64,000 bases of DNA. Source: Varibaculum vaginae. GTDB lineage: Bacteria > Actinomycetota > Actinomycetes > Actinomycetales > Actinomycetaceae. The translations under genes and the position numbers were made by a program. Shown one piece after another: positions 20,095 to 27,633 of this stretch. The stretch spans positions 124,001 to 188,000 of the forward strand of contig NZ_UWNY01000002.1 of assembly GCF_900604285.1 (NCBI RefSeq). The letters run 5' to 3'. The notes beneath the pieces are model-generated. The model was not told the DNA's origin. It did no database searches and saw only the letters and a program-made list of their open reading frames with translations. Within the stretch, counting starts at the first letter, position 1; every line of letters begins with the position of its first letter.

Positions 20095-21570
20095 ATGCCT
20101 TCGGTGGCGGATTGGAAAGTTATCTTGTCTTCTCAAGATACTGCGAACAAGTCGGATAGTTCTTTAGATCGTTTCTTTAAAATTTCGGAAAGGGGCTCCA
20201 CCGTTGGGCGGGAAATCCGCGGTGGTCTAGTCACTTTCTTCGCGATGGCCTATATTTTGGTGGTTAATGCTGCGATTTTGGGGGTGGCAGCTCCCAAAGA
20301 TATTAGCCAGTCCGCAATCGCGGCCGGTACCGCCCTGGTGGCTTGCGTAATGACCCTACTGATGGGGTTAGTTGCAAACTTCCCGCTGGCTTTGGCCTCC
20401 GGTATGGGGTTAAACGCGGTGGTGGCTTTCACTTTGGCTAATCCCGAGGCTTTGGGGCTTAGCTATCAGGAAGCTATGGGACTGATCTTTTGGGAAGGGG
20501 TGGCTATCACTATCCTGGTGCTGACCGGTTTTCGGGAGGCCGTTTTCAAGGCGGTTCCTGCCCAACTGAAAACCGCGATTAGCGTAGGCATCGGGCTGTT
20601 TATTGCGTTCGTAGGACTGATTAATGCCGGGATTATCCGTCCGGGAGGCACTCCGGTGCAGCTGGGGGTCAACGGCTCCCTGGTGGGCTGGCCGGCTTTG
20701 GTATTTTGCGTTGGCCTGATCGTGATCGTGGTGCTTTATATCCGCAAAGTACAGGGCGCAATTCTTATCGGAATCGTAGGAGCCACCGTTTTGGCGTTCA
20801 TCGTGCAGGCTTTCGCGCATTTAGGTTCGCGCGCAGCCGATGAAAAGGCCGTGTCCGCCTGGGCATCCAATGTTCCGCAGCTAAAAGGCTCCCCGGTTTC
20901 CCTGCCTGACTTTTCTAGTATCGGAGCGGTTGATTTCTTTGGAGCCTTCACTAACCCGCATACTACTGCGGTGGGAGTGGTGTTGTTGATTTTCTCGCTG
21001 ATGCTGGCGGACTTCTTTGACACGATGGGCACTATGGTGGCGGTAGGTGCAGGCGCGCACCTGCTAGACAAGGACGGCAATCCGCCTAAGACTCGGGAAA
21101 TCCTGCTGATTGACTCGCTTTCCGCCATGGCTGGCGGTCTGGGTGGGGTCTCCTCGAACACTTCCTTCGTGGAATCGACCTCCGGGGTTGGCGAGGGCGC
21201 ACGTACCGGTTTGGCTTCGGTAGTCACCGGGCTGCTGTTTGGGTTGTCTATGTTCATTGCCCCGCTAGTGGAGCTGGTTCCCGCCGAGGCAGCCTCCACC
21301 GCCCTAGTGTTCGTGGGCTTCCTGATGATGGTGAATGTGCGCGACATTGAGTGGACTCGCCCCGACGTTGCGATTCCCGCTTTCATGACCATCATGATGA
21401 TGCCGTTCGCCTATTCAATTACTGTCGGGATCGGGTTCGGTTTTATCACCTATGTAGTGATAAAGATTGCTTCCGGACGGATCTCTCGGATTCATCCTCT
21501 GATGTGGGTAGTTTCAATCCTGTTCATAATCTATTTCTGCCTCGGGCCAATCCAATCTCTGCTGTCGTAG
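20095..21570 (+). CDS. NCS2/AzgA-type purine permease
   Basis: The 491-residue integral membrane protein has about 12-14 hydrophobic segments. It starts its core with FKISERGSTVGREIRGGL and FFAMAYILVVNA, the N-terminal signature of the adenine/guanine/hypoxanthine permeases in the AzgA-like branch of the NCS2 family. FDTMGTMVAVGA near residue 310 and GVSSNTSFVESTSGVGEGARTGL in two segments near residue 355 are the conserved substrate-site motifs. It should import purine bases by proton symport. The precise base cannot be told. A bidirectional terminator separates it from convergent serC. Confidence 0.92.
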   Translation: MPSVADWKVILSSQDTANKSDSSLDRFFKISERGSTVGREIRGGLVTFFAMAYILVVNAAILGVAAPKDISQSAIAAGTALVACVMTLLMGLVANFPLALASGMGLNAVVAFTLANPEALGLSYQEAMGLIFWEGVAITILVLTGFREAVFKAVPAQLKTAISVGIGLFIAFVGLINAGIIRPGGTPVQLGVNGSLVGWPALVFCVGLIVIVVLYIRKVQGAILIGIVGATVLAFIVQAFAHLGSRAADEKAVSAWASNVPQLKGSPVSLPDFSSIGAVDFFGAFTNPHTTAVGVVLLIFSLMLADFFDTMGTMVAVGAGAHLLDKDGNPPKTREILLIDSLSAMAGGLGGVSSNTSFVESTSGVGEGARTGLASVVTGLLFGLSMFIAPLVELVPAEAASTALVFVGFLMMVNVRDIEWTRPDVAIPAFMTIMMMPFAYSITVGIGFGFITYVVIKIASGRISRIHPLMWVVSILFIIYFCLGPIQSLLS

Positions 21571-21587
21571 GGGCGTAGATTTTAAAT

Positions 21588-21627
21588 AAGTCCGTGGGAG
21601 CAGCTAGGAAGCTGTTCCCACGGACTT
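21588..21627. terminator. Bidirectional terminator between permease and serC
   Basis: A 17-bp stem (AAGTCCGTGGGAGCAGC, 21588-21604, with GCTGTTCCCACGGACTT, 21611-21627; one wobble pair) encloses a 6-base loop. It lies between two convergent genes and has a short T-rich stretch on the plus-strand side and AT-rich sequence on the other, so it probably serves both. Confidence 0.85.
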
Positions 21628-21675
21628 GTTAAGTTAAGAGCTTGCCTAAGTTGACACCGCTAGATGTGGTATCCG

Positions 21676-22818
21676 CTAGAGGCGGTCAATTACATAGTCC
21701 AGACAGGCGGTCAGTGCTTGGGTATCGGCCACTTCCACATTCGGGAAGCACGCTACCCGGATCTGATTGCGCCCCAAAGCGCGGTAAGGGTCAATATCCA
21801 CGATCCCGTTGGCGCGCAGCTGCGCTATCACCTGGTCGGCATCAATATCGTGGAAATCAATCGTCACCACCACCGGGGATTGTTCCTTCGGAGCTGATAT
21901 ATAAGGGGAGACATCTGCGCGGGAATGCGCCCAATCATAGAGCACTGCCGAGGACGCGCGGGTGCGTTTTTCCATTGCCGGAAGTCCGCCCTCGGCTAGC
22001 ATCCATTGCACCTGGTCTTCCCATAAAAGCAGGGTGGCAATCGCCGGCGTGTTTAAAGTCTGGTTCTTAACCGAGTTTTTCAGCGCCACCGAAAAATCCA
22101 ATATTGGCGGAATCCAACGTCCCGCACCTGGGGTCGTTTTGATTTCATTTGCTCGTTCCTGAGCAGCCGGGGAGGCGAGTGCCACCCACAGCCCGCCCTC
22201 GGCAGCGAAACATTTTTGTCCCGAGAAATAGTAAACGTCGGTTTGAGAAATGTCGACTGTGATGCCCCCGGCGATAGAAGTGGCATCTACCAGGTTTAAT
22301 CCTCCTTCGATGCGCTTCACTGGGCTGAGGGCTCCGGTAGAAGTTTCGTGGGCGGGATAGCAATAGGCGTCGATTCCCTCTTGATCACCACGTAAAAACG
22401 CGATTTCACTGCTGGTTTCCCGGCCTTGCGCCCTCGCCGATACACCCCCGAGCTCTAGATAGGGTTCTTTAAGGTGGGGAGCCCCGCTGACGGTTTCCGC
22501 AAACTTTTCTCCGAAGGAGCCGAACACGGCGTGCGCGGAACGCTCCCTAATTAGGGAGGAAGCTGCCACCGCCCAAAAAGTAGTGGCTCCGCCGTTGCCT
22601 AGTACTACCTCGTATCCATCTGGCAGGGTAAACAATTCTTTTAGACCATCGCGCAGCGAACCCACTAGGTTCTTAACCGGGGCTTGCCGGTGTGAGGTGC
22701 CAGGTAGGTCACTGGCGGCAACTTTCGCAAGGGCGGTTTTTCTTATTGAGCTGGGTCCGGCGCCAAATTTCTTATTTTTAGGCTTTAAATTTTCGGGAAT
22801 GCTGACAAAGTTTTCCAT
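21676..22818 (-). CDS. serC: Phosphoserine aminotransferase
   Basis: SerC converts 3-phosphohydroxypyruvate and glutamate to phosphoserine in serine synthesis, using PLP. The 380-residue protein is the actinobacterial type, beginning with IPENLKPKNKKFGAGPSSIR. It has the TSHRQAPVKNLV segment, the GNGGATTFWA cofactor region near residue 75, and YYFSGQKCFAAEGG with the PLP-binding Lys near residue 203. Length is normal for the type. It is divergent from the DtxR-type gene and shares the intergenic operator region with it. Confidence 0.93.
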   Translation of the reverse strand: MENFVSIPENLKPKNKKFGAGPSSIRKTALAKVAASDLPGTSHRQAPVKNLVGSLRDGLKELFTLPDGYEVVLGNGGATTFWAVAASSLIRERSAHAVFGSFGEKFAETVSGAPHLKEPYLELGGVSARAQGRETSSEIAFLRGDQEGIDAYCYPAHETSTGALSPVKRIEGGLNLVDATSIAGGITVDISQTDVYYFSGQKCFAAEGGLWVALASPAAQERANEIKTTPGAGRWIPPILDFSVALKNSVKNQTLNTPAIATLLLWEDQVQWMLAEGGLPAMEKRTRASSAVLYDWAHSRADVSPYISAPKEQSPVVVTIDFHDIDADQVIAQLRANGIVDIDPYRALGRNQIRVACFPNVEVADTQALTACLDYVIDRL

Positions 22819-22903
22819 AAAGCAAACCTTACTCTAGGTGCGTAAACCTCCGCGAATCCAGTCCCAAAAGCCAGAATTGGTCGCGTGTACGCCTTAAACT
22901 TTA

Positions 22904-22930
22904 GGTTAAACACGTTAGCCTGGTTTAGCC
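22904..22930. promoter_or_regulatory. Candidate DtxR-type operator
   Basis: TTAGGTTA at 22901-22908 equals the left half of the DtxR/IdeR consensus TTAGGTTAG-S-CTAACCTAA. In addition GGTTAAAC (22904-22911) and GTTTAGCC (22923-22930) form a near-perfect inverted repeat with an 11-base spacer. The site lies about 75 bp upstream of the DtxR-family gene and in the serC promoter region, which suggests autoregulation. The right half fits the classical consensus poorly. Confidence 0.45.
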
Positions 22931-23000
22931 GGGGAAAATATGACTTGGTAATAATAATGCGGGCGCAGGTTCCGCGACTGACACGGTATAAGGGGCATTG

Positions 23001-23687
23001 ATGAGCGATCTGATTGATACTACCGAAATGTATCTGAAAACCGTCTACGAGATGCTCGAGGACGGGGTGCCGCCGCTGAGAGCGCGGATTGTGGAGCGTC
23101 TGGATCATTCTGGTCCTACTGTTTCTCAAACTGTAGCGCGTATGGAGCGCGACGGATTGCTGTATGTGGCCGATAATCGCCGCATTGAATTTACCGATCA
23201 GGGGGTGACTCTGGCGCGGGAAGTGGTGCGCAAACATCGCCTCGCGGAGCGTTTGCTGTTGGATTTGATTGGCCTGGACTGGGTAATGGTGCACGAGGAA
23301 GCCTGTCGTTGGGAACATGTGATGTCATCCGCGGTAGAGATGCGTCTGCTGGACATGCTGCATCATCCCTCTACGGATCCTTATGGCAACCCGATTCCTG
23401 ACGTGGAAAGTGATTTGGTGGGGCCGGGTATCTCCGCGACACAGATTGTGGAGCAATATGGCGGCATTGTGGCGGCTAAAGTAGTGCGGATTGGCGAGCC
23501 TCTCCAGGCGCAGCCACGTATGCTAGCTTTCTTTGATGAGGCAGGTGTTTTACCTGGAAACGAGGTTAATCTGCTACCTCAAAGTGACCAGGTGTCGGTT
23601 ATTGGGGTTAACACGGAGAAAACTGTGTTACTTGACACTTCTTTAGGGCAGCACCTGTTTGTTGAAGAAGTATTGTCCCAGGATTAA
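23001..23687 (+). CDS. DtxR/IdeR-family metal-dependent transcriptional regulator
   Basis: The 228-residue protein has the three-domain layout of DtxR/IdeR. The winged helix-turn-helix comes first (about 1-70; TTEMYLKTVYEMLEDG, SGPTVSQTVARMERDGLL), then a metal-binding dimerisation domain (about 71-140; RKHRLAERLLLDLIGLDW, the EEACRWEHVMSS ligands, MLHHPSTDPYGNPIP), and a C-terminal SH3-like domain (about 150-228). It should repress iron (or manganese) uptake genes when metal is bound. A TTG precedes the ATG by one codon; the ATG at 23001 has the AAGGGG ribosome site. A candidate operator lies upstream. Confidence 0.92.
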   Translation: MSDLIDTTEMYLKTVYEMLEDGVPPLRARIVERLDHSGPTVSQTVARMERDGLLYVADNRRIEFTDQGVTLAREVVRKHRLAERLLLDLIGLDWVMVHEEACRWEHVMSSAVEMRLLDMLHHPSTDPYGNPIPDVESDLVGPGISATQIVEQYGGIVAAKVVRIGEPLQAQPRMLAFFDEAGVLPGNEVNLLPQSDQVSVIGVNTEKTVLLDTSLGQHLFVEEVLSQD

Positions 23688-23830
23688 TCATATTTAAGCT
23701 TTGCTTTGAACTGAGGGAATAGCGCATTTTTGGAGCTAATTTTTGAGGTTTGAGGCGACTTATGCCGTTAGGGATTGTTCTTAAGGTGGCAGCCGATTGC
23801 TGAAGATTAAAAAATTTTCGTAATCAAAAC

Positions 23831-23859
23831 GTGACAATTCGTTATCGAAGCATTATATT
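23831..23859 (+). promoter_or_regulatory. Promoter of the NlpC/P60 gene
   Basis: GTGACA (23831-23836), a 17-base spacer and TATATT (23854-23859) make a good sigma-70-type promoter. The implied leader of about 90 bases contains only a weak hairpin around 23890-23904, and I see none of the conserved motifs of the c-di-AMP riboswitch often found before such genes. Confidence 0.6.
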
Positions 23860-23955
23860 TGGTTACGACCAATCGGTCAGGACGGTTTCCTGGGTAGCTC
23901 CCAAGGAGTCATCTTGATCGGCGAGACACTTATGACTGTCAGGAGAACCCTTATC

Positions 23956-24681
23956 GTGACTCAGAAACTGAAAGCGCGTCACCGTGCTCCGAGCCGTCCC
24001 TCCACTCCGGTTTCCCAGTTTGCCCAGTCTTTCTTTTCCTCTGAAAACGGAAAGCGCCTATCTGCGTTGGCCGGATCGGGAGTTGCCCTAACCGTAGTAG
24101 CGGCTGCAGCTGTTCCCGCCAGTGCTGATGCAACCGCCGCCAAGTTGGCTGCCACCGCAGTTAATTCTGGACAGTTGGCAAAGGGCACCGTTGAAAAGCT
24201 GACTGTTAATGAAGCCGTTACCTCTGAGGTGGAAAAAGTTGCTGACTCTGCTACCTCAGCTCAGGTGGGTACTCCCGCTCCGACGGCGGACGGTAATAGT
24301 TCTTCTGCATCGTCAGCTGAAGCCTTTGTAGGTCGCGATTTAGGCCCGGCTGATGGCACAGCAGTCGGAATTGCGATGCAATATCAGGGTTCCCCCTATG
24401 TGTGGGGAGGGACGACCCCCAGTGGCTTCGACTGCTCCGGTTTCGTCGGTTATGTCTATCGGCAAATGGGTAAGTCTTTACCGCGTACTACTGGTGCCAT
24501 GATGGGTGCCGGACAGGTAGTTCCGCTTTCGCAGATTCAGCCGGGCGATGTTTTGCTTAGCCCCACTCATGCCGGTATTTATGTAGGCAATGGACAGGCT
24601 ATTCACGCCCTCAGTCCCGCACAAGGAGTACAGGTCACTCCGATGTCTTGGGGTTCTTTTACCACCGCGCGGCGTTTCTAG
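23956..24681 (+). CDS. Secreted NlpC/P60-family peptidoglycan hydrolase
   Basis: The 241-residue product is an exported endopeptidase likely to cut cell-wall peptides. A basic N-terminus and a hydrophobic stretch (LAGSGVALTVVAAAAVPASA, ending near residue 55) form the signal peptide. A Ser/Ala-rich linker follows, then the NlpC/P60 domain (about 135-241) with SGFDCSGFVGYVYR (catalytic Cys near residue 159) and SPTHAGIYVG with the catalytic His. The GTG at 23956 has an AGGAGA site 8 bases upstream. In-frame starts at 23932 (ATG) and 23914 (TTG) would lengthen the signal peptide. It is monocistronic with its own promoter and terminator. Confidence 0.88.
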   Translation: MTQKLKARHRAPSRPSTPVSQFAQSFFSSENGKRLSALAGSGVALTVVAAAAVPASADATAAKLAATAVNSGQLAKGTVEKLTVNEAVTSEVEKVADSATSAQVGTPAPTADGNSSSASSAEAFVGRDLGPADGTAVGIAMQYQGSPYVWGGTTPSGFDCSGFVGYVYRQMGKSLPRTTGAMMGAGQVVPLSQIQPGDVLLSPTHAGIYVGNGQAIHALSPAQGVQVTPMSWGSFTTARRF

Positions 24682-24829
24682 TTCTTTACTAGCTGCTGTT
24701 ACCCACTGACTTCTTAGGTCGGCTTTGGTATCGCCTGGTAATACTGAGAAGGATAGTTCCTGCCTCTTGCTAATGGGGTCGTTTACTGGTCTATTTCCTC
24801 AGTTTTGACGTATTCTTAATAGTTTTGAT

Positions 24830-24869
24830 GATTGTGGCTCGAGGGCTTTCCTCGGGTCACAATCTTTTT
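24830..24869 (+). terminator. Rho-independent terminator
   Basis: GATTGTGGCTCGAGG (24830-24844) pairs with CCTCGGGTCACAATC ending at 24863, with two wobble positions and a 4-base loop, and six T follow. It lies about 150 bases after the NlpC/P60 gene, which has no nearer terminator. Confidence 0.75.
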
Positions 24870-24896
24870 TCCCGTACTCTCCCATTCTTCCGCTCT

Positions 24897-25184
24897 GGAG
24901 GGCGTTTCTGCCTTTGGAGGTATTTAAAGCCGTTGGAGGGCGTTTTTGTGCGCGGAGGGCGTTGATGTCGCACATGTTTCCTGATTTATGTTTTCTGAAA
25001 GACGTTTTCACTCTCCAGAGACAAAATGCGCTTGGACTTTGTCTACTCTCCCCTAAAACAAACTTCTATTGTTCTCGCTGGCGGGTGTTTATGTCTCAGA
25101 AGGGTGTTTTTGTGCGGGGAGGGTGCTAGTGCCGCGCATATTTCCTGCTTGCGGTCATTCGGATGACGTTTTCACCCTCCAAGG
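24897..25184. repeat. Cluster B of the 19-bp GGAGGG repeat, with a duplicated 82-bp unit
   Basis: GGAGGG-type motifs begin at 24897, 24916, 24935 and 24954, exactly 19 bp apart. A second series begins at 25080, 25099 and about 25118. Each series ends in an inverted copy (CTCTCC ending 25016; CACCCTCC ending 25180). The blocks 24935-25016 and 25099-25180 are each 82 bp and align without gaps, with 61 identities by hand count. No protein gene fits here; short frames that cross the region look random. Confidence 0.75.
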
Positions 25185-25250
25185 ATTTAGAACGGGCAGA
25201 CAATTAAGTCCTAGTAGATGAGTGGGTAGGTGGGGTTTACTATTCACTAC

Positions 25251-25374
25251 GGAGGGCGTAGGCGCTCCTTTTAATTAGGTGTCAGGTTCGCCCTCCGCGG
25301 GCAGGAACATGCGCAAACTCGCAACCCGAGCCAATAACCGCGAAAAGTTCGCCCTCCGCGGGCGGGGATATGCG
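25251..25374. repeat. Cluster C: GGAGGGCG motif and 28-bp direct repeat with the inverted motif
   Basis: One forward motif (GGAGGGCG, 25251) is followed by two copies of a 28-bp direct repeat that contains CGCCCTCCGCGGGC (25286-25313 and 25347-25374), 61 bp apart and differing at only a few positions. The core is the same as in the other clusters, but the 19-bp register is not kept here. It lies just downstream of the frameshifted minus-strand gene. Confidence 0.55.
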
Positions 25375-25562
25375 TACTAGGTGCGGATGAAAAGGTAGCA
25401 GCAGGATCTGGAGGGAATAAGGAGGACGAGCTAAGCAGGAGTAACGACTAAGGGGGGGCGCTATTGATCCGTTTCCTGCGCGAAACAACCACTCCCCGTT
25501 AGGGCATAAAATCGCAGAAGAACTGCTCAGATAGCTAATAGAATCAGACTTCTCATAGGTCT

Positions 25563-26632
25563 TTACATATTAAAAGCAGGCTTTTTCAAACGGTACAAGG
25601 GTGGAAGTGCCACACCATTCCAACTGGTATCCAGCCGATCACGCAGAAATTTGGCGAATCCCAGCGTGTCGGCCACGTCCTCGTAGGTAAAACGGTAAAT
25701 TCGCCATCCGAGTTTTTGGAGCTGACTTTGGCGCTGTTTCTCCCTCTGGATGGCGTCGTAAGTTTTTGAGGATTGCTGCTGTGGTATTTTTGCATCCCGT
25801 CGATTTCGAACGCCTCGCGAATCTTCGGGAGAGCGGCATCTAGAAAGTAACTTTGAACGGTGGAAATCGTAACTTGGAACTGCGGAATTAGCTTCTTTAC
25901 CTGCGCTAACTGTGCGGCGGCGTGAAATAAAGATTCTGCGTAACTTTCAAACCGAGGATCCATATTTGCGAGGATTCGCCGAGCTTGAGGCGCTCCGAGT
26001 CGTTTTCGATACTTGATGGCGAGGTTTGTCATTTGTGCGCGCAACTTTGGAATGTGCTTTGCGAAATCCTCCCGACTGCGGCGATCAAGGCGGATCCATT
26101 GAGGGATGAGCTTTCTAGCTGCGGAATCAGCAACTGCTTGCGCACTACCAGCGGGTAGCCAAGCCGCGCATTGCAATGCGGTTACCGCAAGATTGGTGAC
26201 TCGGACTTTGTGACCGATAAATTCAGGAGAATTTTTAGGGAGCGTGATTTTATGGAAAATCAGGGGAGTCGGCGGTATCTTCGTGCGGATGGGGCACCCT
26301 TGGGAGGTATCGACATCGACCCAAGCTGGCAGTAATTTCTTTTCAAAATGCCTGGTAGAGGTGTGTAAAGGAGTATCGCCTCGCACTGATTTTAGAGACA
26401 GGCCATGCAATAGGGCAGCAGTCACTCCGATAAAGACCGGGGGAGTTTTACAGCGCGCTGCGTGGGAGGCAATCTGTCCCAACTTTACGTGTCGGATTCT
26501 TTCCCATTTATTTGCCGATTTTAGCGGCCTAATCACGTGGCCGCGCCCGACTTTAATTAGAGAGCCGTTCGCTAGGGAGTCTGCAAGGACTCTCCGCGAA
26601 AACGCCTGGGTGCTAATTAGATCAGGAAACAT
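25563..26632 (-). pseudogene. AbiEi-like / DUF559 endonuclease-domain protein, frameshifted
   Basis: The uninterrupted frame covers 348 residues and ends at 25586. Its N-terminal part resembles the winged-helix and core regions of AbiEi-like proteins (SRRVLADSLANGSLIKVGRGHVIRP in two segments, then FIGVTAALLHGL). Near residue 275 a DUF559 (Vsr/restriction-like) domain begins with an EAFEIDGMQKYH motif, but after AAAAA (25763-25767) the frame turns into low-quality sequence. The -1 frame from that point gives 66 more residues, TYDAIQREKQRQSQLQKLGW, then RIYRFTYEDV, which is the expected end of DUF559. One lost A in the homopolymer, a sequencing error or programmed slippage would explain this. 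It is surrounded by repeat clusters. Confidence 0.7.
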
Positions 26633-26748
26633 AGCTACAGCTTGACAGCTATGGTTAACAAACTCTTGTTCCTAATAATCAAGCAAGGAGATTATCGGTT
26701 TGTTGCCGTTGGGGACTGGCGTCATTGCTGAGTCGTTTAGATGCCGCT

Positions 26749-26887
26749 GGAGGGTGTTCTCTTCTTGTGAGGGTGTTTTGGGCCTGGGCGGGTGGAATGG
26801 TTGCGTATTTGACGGAATGTGCTGGTGAGCTCTGGTGGAATCACCCTCCGGCGACAGATTTACCCTCCAGGGACGGGAATACTCTCC
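26749..26887. repeat. Cluster D of the 19-bp GGAGGG repeat, three forward and three inverted copies
   Basis: Forward motifs start at 26749, 26768 and 26787; inverted motifs (CACCCTCC, TACCCTCC, TACTCTCC) end at 26849, 26868 and 26887. All steps are exactly 19 bp, and forward start to inverted end is 82 bp for two nested pairs (26768-26849, 26787-26868). It lies 117 bp upstream of the frameshifted gene. Confidence 0.75.
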
Positions 26888-27633
26888 AGTGTTTATAGGA
26901 GGAGGGGCATATTGATGCGTGCGGAAGAGGAGGGGCGTTAATGCGTGCAGGGGGGCTCGAAAGAAAAGGAATGGAGTCCAAAGGGGCGATAATCAATCCG
27001 CGGAGGAAGGAACAAAGTAACAGAAATATGAAGAGGGCGCGAAGATCACACGAAAATGGCATTCAGGAACTGCGAAGCGGAGTGGGGGAGAGCGGTACGG
27101 CATGAAAATTGCGGGAAATGGACGCGGATAGAAAGGGACTTGTCTTCAAGGGGTGCCAAGATACTACTTGGGAACCACGAGGGGACTAGACAGATGGCGC
27201 AGTGCAGCCGTTAATTGGCGTGGAATCAGGGCTGTAATCGGCGCAAACTTGGAGTGGAAGTGTCTAGATAATGGGACCTTGCTGCGGAATCAGGATCGTA
27301 AGCGTCATTAACTTGCTACAGAAACCGGCTCAATAATCGCGCAAACTTGGAACGTAACCCGATCGGAAACAGCTCAAACCCGCGGCGGAAACGGTTTGGA
27401 AACGGCACAAATCCTCGTTCGGAAGTGAACCGGAAGCGCCACTGTCTTAATGCACAAATGTATCTAAAAGGCTCGCCGGATCTATCTGGGGTTATGAAAA
27501 AGAGGGAGAAAAACGGATCTGAAAAGCCAAAAAAGATTGCGAACGGCAGGTTAATTTACTATCATGGATTAAAACGTATTAAGGTTAGAGTTGGCTACTA
27601 TTTTGGTGGCTTATCTCGTTTAGGGGTGTTAGC
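26888..27633. other. 746-bp non-coding region upstream of the pilus locus
   Basis: No convincing gene is seen. Short direct repeats occur, including GCGCAAACTTGGA (27241-27253 and 27339-27351) and GGAATCAGG (27222-27230 and 27286-27294). A run of GGAAAC-type words sits at 27364-27395. The promoter of the adhesin gene should lie near the end, but I cannot place it with confidence. A 101-codon frame at 27347-27652 is basic and featureless and runs into the adhesin start; I do not count it as a gene. Confidence 0.45.

Noticed and set aside
23860-23955. c-di-AMP (ydaO-type) riboswitch before the NlpC/P60 gene
   Set aside because: The leader is only about 90 bases and lacks the conserved ydaO sequence blocks.
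25763-25767. Programmed -1 frameshifting as the explanation for the DUF559 gene
   Set aside because: The zero-frame codons are CAA AAA, not a canonical X XXY YYZ slippery heptamer, and I see no strong downstream stem-loop; a mutation or read error is simpler.
24897-26887. Repeat clusters as a CRISPR array
   Set aside because: The unit is 19 bp, degenerate, tandem without unique spacers, present in both orientations, and no cas-like gene is near.
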